DNA from: Dendrocalamus latiflorus
Lineage: Eukaryota > Streptophyta > Magnoliopsida > Poales > Poaceae
Assembly (NCBI GenBank): GCA_017311315.1
Contig: CM029612.1
Coordinates: forward strand, 23,558,211 to 23,622,210
Reading direction: 5' to 3'
DNA: 64,000 nucleotides
Shown here: one piece after another, positions 59,047-64,000 of the stretch
How the letters are laid out: each line of letters opens with the position of its first letter
Numbering within the stretch: position 1 is the stretch's first letter
Notes under the pieces: model-generated
What the model saw: only the letters and a program-made list of their open reading frames with translations
Told to the model about the DNA's origin: nothing
The model's database searches: none
Made by a program: the position numbers and the translations under genes

Positions 59047-59051
59047 ACTAC

Positions 59052-59330
59052 TACCGAAAACCGTATTACAGACGGTTCAGAAACGTCATCACAGACGGTT
59101 TTGTGAGCCATCTGAATTTATAGGTCAGTAATGATACGAGGTCATCACAGACGGCTTTCGAACCGTCTGTGCTGTAAATATTACATACGGTTTTTAACTA
59201 AAAACCGTCTGTGATTATCAACTAGCACAGATGGTTTTTAGTTAAAAACCGTCTATAGCACAGACGGTTTTTAACTAAAAACTGTCCGTGCTATTCTCTT
59301 CTACCCCTAAATCTATTTCTGTTTATTGGC
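59052..59330. repeat. Left sub-terminal repeat cluster of the CACTA element
   Basis: About ten cacagacggttttt-like words, direct and inverted, several forming back-to-back palindromes. In active CACTA elements such words are transposase binding sites. Confidence 0.8.
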
Positions 59331-59563
59331 TAGCCTCAGGAAATGTTAGCCATGCCCTCCGAAATAAGCGGATCAACATGTACATGTATACATCCAATTC
59401 ACATCTCAATTCATTTCACAAAAATAAAACATCCATTTCGCAAATCAATTAATTGAAATAAAATAAGATTAGAGCCTACCATTACAATATCTCAAAAACA
59501 ACGAGTAGGTTACCCATCTAGCTAGCACAACAAGAACAGAGAAAAAGCAAAGATCCTCTATGT

Positions 59564-59722
59564 CTAGGCCTTCTCGCCCCTGATGCAACGCACGAGTTGG
59601 ATGCCTTTGATGCCCACCATCATCGGCGTTGATTGAGCGTCTGCACGGTTGGCACGAGCTAGTTGCTTCTGCGGTGTCTTGCCTCCTGTAGACTTATGCA
59701 TCGTCTGCTTCGTGCCGGCTAT
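59564..59722 (-). pseudogene. Histone H3 relic with the central fold deleted, captured in the CACTA element
   Basis: On the minus strand, GTKQTMHKSTGGKTPQKQLA matches the start of histone H3 ([21 protein letters not shown]), and the end GIQLVRCIRGEKA followed by a stop matches the last residues of H3 (DIQLARRIRGERA). About 18 residues lie between them where normal H3 has about 100, so the histone fold is gone. The start codon position reads ATA (59720-59722). Several tail positions are changed (R8 to H, K14 kept, R17 to Q). It is a 52-residue remnant in an element with CACTA ends, best read as a captured and internally deleted H3 gene. Whether it is expressed is unknown. Confidence 0.8.
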
Positions 59723-60499
59723 TATGGTAAGGGTCAAGGAGGAGGAGAACAACAAGGAGGAGGAGGACAGCAAGGAGGAGGAGAACAGCAAGGAGGCTGA
59801 GTTTTGGTTATTATTTATAAGGGAGGGAGAGGCGGGAGTGTGAAAATTTTTTACGCGGGGACGGAGAGGTGGAGCTACGATCTGTGGGGTGAGGGTTGGT
59901 GGATTTCTATTGGCTAGGATTGGGTTGAGGAGGATCGACGGGCCCAGCAGTCAGATTATCACAGACGGTTCTACATACAAACCGTCTGTGATACTCTCTA
60001 TCATAGATGGTTGGTAGCTACAACCGTCTATGATGAATGAATATCACAGACAGTTCTATATACCAACCGCCTGTGAATTAGAGCATAAGTTTTATATACC
60101 GATGCAATATAAACAACTAGTCTCAAAAGATAAAATAGCAGAGTTCTATATGGCTTATATATACTCATTTGAAAGGTTTTGATGAGATCTACAACTTTTC
60201 AGTTGAAGCAAAATCCAAATTCCGAAGGGAAGACCAAGAAAGAGGGCAAAAATAAAAACCAAAAACTTGCAACACAGGTTTAGGTCCAAAGATGGCCGAT
60301 TTTTGGGGTCTTGGAGGGCGACTAGTGCAAGCTGGTTATTTTTTTGGATCGGGTTCGTCGTTAGCTTTCCAACGATTACAAGAATGTCGAAACCGGACAC
60401 CGTATGTAAAAGTATGTCCGTTTTACTGAAAGTGTCTCAAAACTAAATCCTACTCGAACTCAGGCAGAAAATTATGAAATTTTGGGGGATTGCAAGGCG

Positions 60500-60740
60500 G
60501 GAAACATATCACAGATGGTTTTTAATACAAACCGCCTATGATAACTTCATTATCACAAACGGTTTTTAATACAAAACGTCTGTGAAGTAACACAGACGGA
60601 TCTTGATAAGAACCGTCTGTGATACTTCACAGACGGTTTGTATTAAAAACCGTCTGTGAAAATACCACATACGGTTATTCGTATAAACCGTCTGTGATAC
60701 TTGCAGCACAGACGATTTTTAGGAACTGTTGTGATGTAAG
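60500..60740. repeat. Right sub-terminal repeat cluster of the CACTA element
   Basis: Repeated cacagacggttttt / aaaaaccgtctgtg words in both orientations, matching the left cluster. A few further copies are at 59955-60075. Confidence 0.8.
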
Positions 60741-60881
60741 CGTCCAGTTTAGCCTCTTTTGTAGTAGTGGCCACTGCTTTATATATATGTACTAAACTGC
60801 TTGCTGCCTATTACTGTATCTCTTCCAACGCAATAGTAAAGTAAACCAAGTACTGCTTCATATATATGTACCGATCGATGC

Positions 60882-61018
60882 TTATTCCTTAAGTTCAGGA
60901 TCATAGTGCAGTAGGCCAGACCCATTGTTCAACTCTACCACCGTGTTCTGCTTGCTCATCGTGACCACCTTGCCATAACGAGCAATCATCGTCTCCCTCG
61001 CGAGCGCCGCCGCCTCTC
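60882..61018 (-). pseudogene. Possible C-terminal fragment of an unidentified gene
   Basis: On the minus strand, an open frame of about 44 codons contains ALARETMIARYGKVVTMSK and ends at a TAA. Its codon-like composition stands out from the AT-rich surroundings, but upstream the frame meets a stop. I do not recognise the protein. It could be a captured fragment or chance. Confidence 0.25.
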
Positions 61019-62179
61019 TCTACAGCTCTGCTTTGACTTCTACAACGGTGGTTCTATTGACCTTGTCGACGTTGTCCATCTCTCTATGTTTGTTGCCTGG
61101 TTCGACTCCAGCAGTCCAGCTTTGCCAACGTCGTTCTTATTGGTTGCGGCTGTTCTCTGCTTCGAGCCCTTTTAATCTTGGTATCTTTATAGTTTCCCTT
61201 ACCAAGGTTAATACAAAACTCTAATCTAAACCGTTATAACTTAGGTTTATTAGATATATGACTAGATCTTTCTAGTTAATATGAGAGATTCCTTATAATG
61301 CCTAATCAGTATAGATATAAATATAGATAGTAAATATCCTCCCACTTTCCTGTCTGTTATCCATACTATTGAAGGACATTTTTTAATATTTTATATATCT
61401 AATTCTGATTATCTTGGTACATGTAAATACATGACAATCGACATCATGGCGAGCATTGTCACACTAAAATCTATGGCCGTTCGGATGCTAGCCAACGAAA
61501 ACCTAACACTCCAACTTAGGGCAAAGTCAAATATTAGCAAAAAGAATATCTTTTGGATCATGTCCAAAATCAAATTTTGGTAACCGATTATCTCGCCCTC
61601 AGATTGCCCATGTGTGACATTATATTTTATTGATGTTCCCAAAATTCCGTGAATATTACCAAATTTTAGTACAATTTTCTTTGGCTAGCATCCAAATAGC
61701 CGCCTAGGCTCGTTTATATGGGTTTTTTAGACTGTGACTTATGCCTTTTGACTTGTAATTTTTGAATTCTGGCTATCCACTAGAGAGATTACAAAGAGAG
61801 ACACATATGTGATTTTGACTGGTACAGCTGAAGTCAGTACATTATCTACTACAATCGACTTGTAGACCTTGCCTCGAAAAGACGCACCGTTTGAAAGCGA
61901 GTTACTGTAGAGCCGTATATAAACCTTAAGTCATAAGTGGATTTAAATCCACCCATTGGTTTTTGGCATTTGAATGGTGACAGCTTGTATAGAGAGACAT
62001 TCCTATGCAATTTTGGTCAATATAAATAAAATCACTATAGCATATTATATAATTAACTAGCTAGTATATCTCACCTTAAAAAATACTTTATTTAAAAATT
62101 AGATAATATATAAAAATTATTTATTATAGAAAAACACCATTTAAAAGGGGCTAAATCAAATCCAACCACACGCGTCCCC
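61019..62179. other. Intergenic, no recognised feature
   Basis: AT-rich sequence upstream of the splicing-regulator gene. No open frame or terminal-repeat structure could be supported. Confidence 0.4.
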
Positions 62180-62455
62180 GCTCGGTTAGGCTTAAAAGCT
62201 GTGGCTTATGGTTGAAAATTACACTGTAGCGGCTAAAATTACACTGTAGCTAAATGTGACTTATTTGGCGTAATTAAATTTAAAAAAATTTAAAAATAAA
62301 AAATATGTTAGATTATCACGGACAACACGAACGAATACGGGAAGAAAAGAACCGACAAAAAACTCAAAAAAACTAAAAATTTAGAAAAGACGAAATTTAT
62401 AAATAGTGAAAAATAAGCCAGAAGCCTAAACCTCAAACCAAAATGAGCGGAGCTT
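62180..62455. repeat. Dispersed repeat family A, copy 3
   Basis: Flanking ccgctc / gagcgg words and gttaggctt / aagcctaaac suggest inverted ends. The interior shares cgtaattaaattt, tatcacggacaacacgaac and aatagtgaaaaataag with copies 1 and 2. It lies about 200 bp upstream of the start codon of the next gene and may be part of its promoter region. Confidence 0.6.
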
Positions 62456-62513
62456 ATACAAGCGGGCCCTCTATCATGACCAAACACTGTACTAACAAAG
62501 GTAAGCTGACATC

Positions 62514-62654
62514 TGGGCCCATCCTTTCAGAGGAATCCTCCCGTTGTGGCAATTGGCACCCGACCATCTCTCTCTCGCTCACCTTCCTCTAGGGTTAGGT
62601 TTAAGTAAAACCGCCTCTCCGCGGCTTCCAGAACCTTCCGGAAAGGAGGGCGCG
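62514..62654 (+). promoter_or_regulatory. Probable core promoter and 5' UTR of the splicing-regulator gene
   Basis: A TGGGCC word (about 62513) is the plant 'site II' type promoter motif, often found in growth and RNA-processing genes. It is followed by a pyrimidine-rich ctctctctcgctc tract and ctagggttaggtttaag, a common plant leader sequence. No TATA box was identified. Confidence 0.45.
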
Positions 62655-64000
62655 ATGTGGCACGAGGCGCGGCGGTCCGAGCGGAAGGTCCACGACCTCA
62701 TGGACGCCGCGCGCCGCCGGGCGCAGCGCCGCGCCGCCTACCTCGCCCGCCGCCGCGGCGACCCGCACCAGTCCCTCCAGGTCTCCGGCACGCGGTGCCG
62801 CGTCCACCGCGACGACGCGCTCTACCAGGCCACCGAGGACCAACAGGGATTGTGCGTGCTCTCTCTCTCTCTCTCTCGATGTGATGTGATGCTTAGTTGT
62901 TGTGGTAGCAGTACGCTGGATTTGGTCGAATTGATTGGTCATCTGATGGATTGGCGGTGCACTGTAATGTATGCAGATTATGTTTCCTGATATTGCGCAA
63001 CGCGTCGATTCCTCTGACACATGTTAATAGTAATAGTAGCCGGGGAGGGCTGGTGGTTCATCAATTGTTGTTTGGGTTTGTATTGGATAGGTTTTTGTGA
63101 GTCGTCTCCAATTCTATTGGTTGATCCATGCGTTGATTGATAGGTTAATTAGTTTCTTACTCGGATTTTTTTTCTAGACGTCTTGCTCTGATTTCCTTGT
63201 GTAGATTTTTTCGCATGCTGATTCAAATAAATTAAATATAACATTAATGTTGGAGTTTACGGGTATGTCCCTGATTGCTCTAGGAAATAAGCTAAATTTA
63301 TTGTTGCTACATATTTATAGAAGCAAATTCATCACTAGCAAAGCTCATTGTTCTTAAACATTTTATTTGGTTTTATCTAAGTTATACCCACTTTTGCCTT
63401 ATGACTATAATCATCTGTTCATTCAAATGAACTTAAATCTAGGCATTGTCAATACATATACTAGGAAGTGTATTGTATACATATATCCAACAACATGTAC
63501 TGTGGCCTAAACATAGCATCTGCTGGCGTTGTTGGAGTGCTGGAAGTGCACATGTTTCTTATATTTATCGGATGTGTACATGACCCTAACAACTCGTCTG
63601 ACATGTGTTGGAGGAGTACCAAACTATGTTCGGTTTGAATTCTTTTTTTAACATGGCAATGACATGGGCTAACATATAGCTCTGATAGAAGTTTTGTATA
63701 TATCAACTAAATTAGTTGTGTGGCTGCTTGTGCTCCGATTGGTCTAGGAAAGAAAAAAGATTACATTTTCACTTGTATGGTGCTGCTTGTTGACCATACT
63801 TGTTGTGTTGCAGGATACCATGGAATGGGAAACAAGATATTTTGATTGACAGGTATTTTCTATCTGTGTTGTTAAAGAATGTTAAGAACAAGCGAATTGA
63901 ATAAAATTGATATCCTTCTATTAGTGTGCAGATTTGATGGCCGTGCACTGCTTGACTTCATCCGTGACTCTAGCTCTCGGCCTTTTCGAGTTCAAGAAAA
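62655..64000 (+). CDS. CLASRP/SWAP-type alternative splicing regulator, 5' part (runs off right edge)
   Basis: Exons 62655-62851, 63814-63852 and 63932->64000 join in frame (donors gtgcgt and gtattt; acceptors ttgcag and gtgcag). The protein starts MWHEARRSERKVHDLMDAAR, continues through GTRCRVHRDDALYQATEDQQGL, then IPWNGKQDILIDRFDGRALLDFI. This is the N-terminal DRY_EERY domain of CLK4-associating SR-rich protein / SWAP-like splicing regulators, conserved between plants and animals. Animal members act in the nucleus with SR proteins and CLK kinases. The later R/S-rich part is outside the window. The start is chosen because the family begins MWHEARRSE; an in-frame upstream start was not needed. 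Exon 1 is very GC-rich, as is common for 5' exons in grasses. Intron 1 holds a (TC)n microsatellite (62859-62878). Confidence 0.92.

Larger units (their letters stand above)
56942..60769 (-). mobile_element. Non-autonomous CACTA element interrupted by a solo LTR
   Basis: The left end CACTAC (56942-56947) continues, after the inserted LTR and one ACTAC, as taccgaaaaccg at 59052, restoring CACTACTACCGAAAACC. The right end is the reverse complement CACTACTACAAAAGAGG (ending 60769). The 3-bp duplication GCC is at 56939-56941 and 60770-60772. Both ends carry many sub-terminal cacagacggtttt words in both orientations, typical of CACTA elements. Without the LTR it is about 1.7 kb. No transposase is seen; it carries a histone H3 relic. 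Confidence 0.9.

Overview
The window reads as plant nuclear DNA, almost certainly from a grass (Poaceae). The evidence is intron-rich genes with GT..AG junctions, a Stowaway MITE with CTCCCTCC ends, hAT, Mutator and CACTA elements, and long Tekay/Del-like LTR retrotransposons with GC-rich promoters. The species cannot be fixed from sequence alone; an Oryza-like genome is a reasonable guess. No tRNA, rRNA, CRISPR array or bacterial operon was seen.

Two host genes lie at the edges. On the left (1-9353, + strand) is the 3' part of a very large, conserved, plant-specific gene of unknown molecular function: seven exons and 2,124 codons in the window, with the start beyond the left edge. Its third intron carries a GC-rich insertion, a long hairpin and a Stowaway MITE. 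On the right (62655 to the edge, + strand) are the first three exons of a CLASRP/SWAP-type (DRY_EERY domain) splicing regulator. A decayed COR27-like fragment may lie on the minus strand at 11050-11566.

The roughly 53 kb between the genes is nearly all transposable elements. From left to right: a 472-bp hAT MITE (11778-12249, 8-bp TSD); a 2.6-kb Mutator-like element carrying a three-exon gene (13328-15949, 9-bp TSD); small MITEs and dispersed repeats (16-18.4 kb); a reversed Tekay-like LTR (18396-22894); then a three-deep nest. The host of the nest is a decayed Copia element (5' LTR at 22895, gag and pol to 55092). A large solo LTR (26268-52566, TSD GCCAA) is inserted in its integrase. Inside that LTR is a young gypsy element on the minus strand (30363-51323, TSD TATGG), whose LTRs differ only by one GA unit. 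Inside the gypsy element is a LARD-like element with 3.9-kb LTRs and no recognisable genes (36801-46680, TSD CATTA). To the right lie a Copia 3' fragment (to 56394) and a CACTA element (56942-60769, TSD GCC) that has a 2.1-kb solo LTR (TSD ACTAC) six bases inside its end.

The most interesting signals are: a histone H3 relic in the CACTA element that joins the N-terminal tail directly to the C-terminal end; adjacent palindromes in three LTR families that change in a compensatory way; a 53-bp tandem array with a 13-unit higher-order repeat and an antisense coiled-coil gene in the young gypsy element; and the contrast in that element between near-identical LTRs and badly broken gag and pol.
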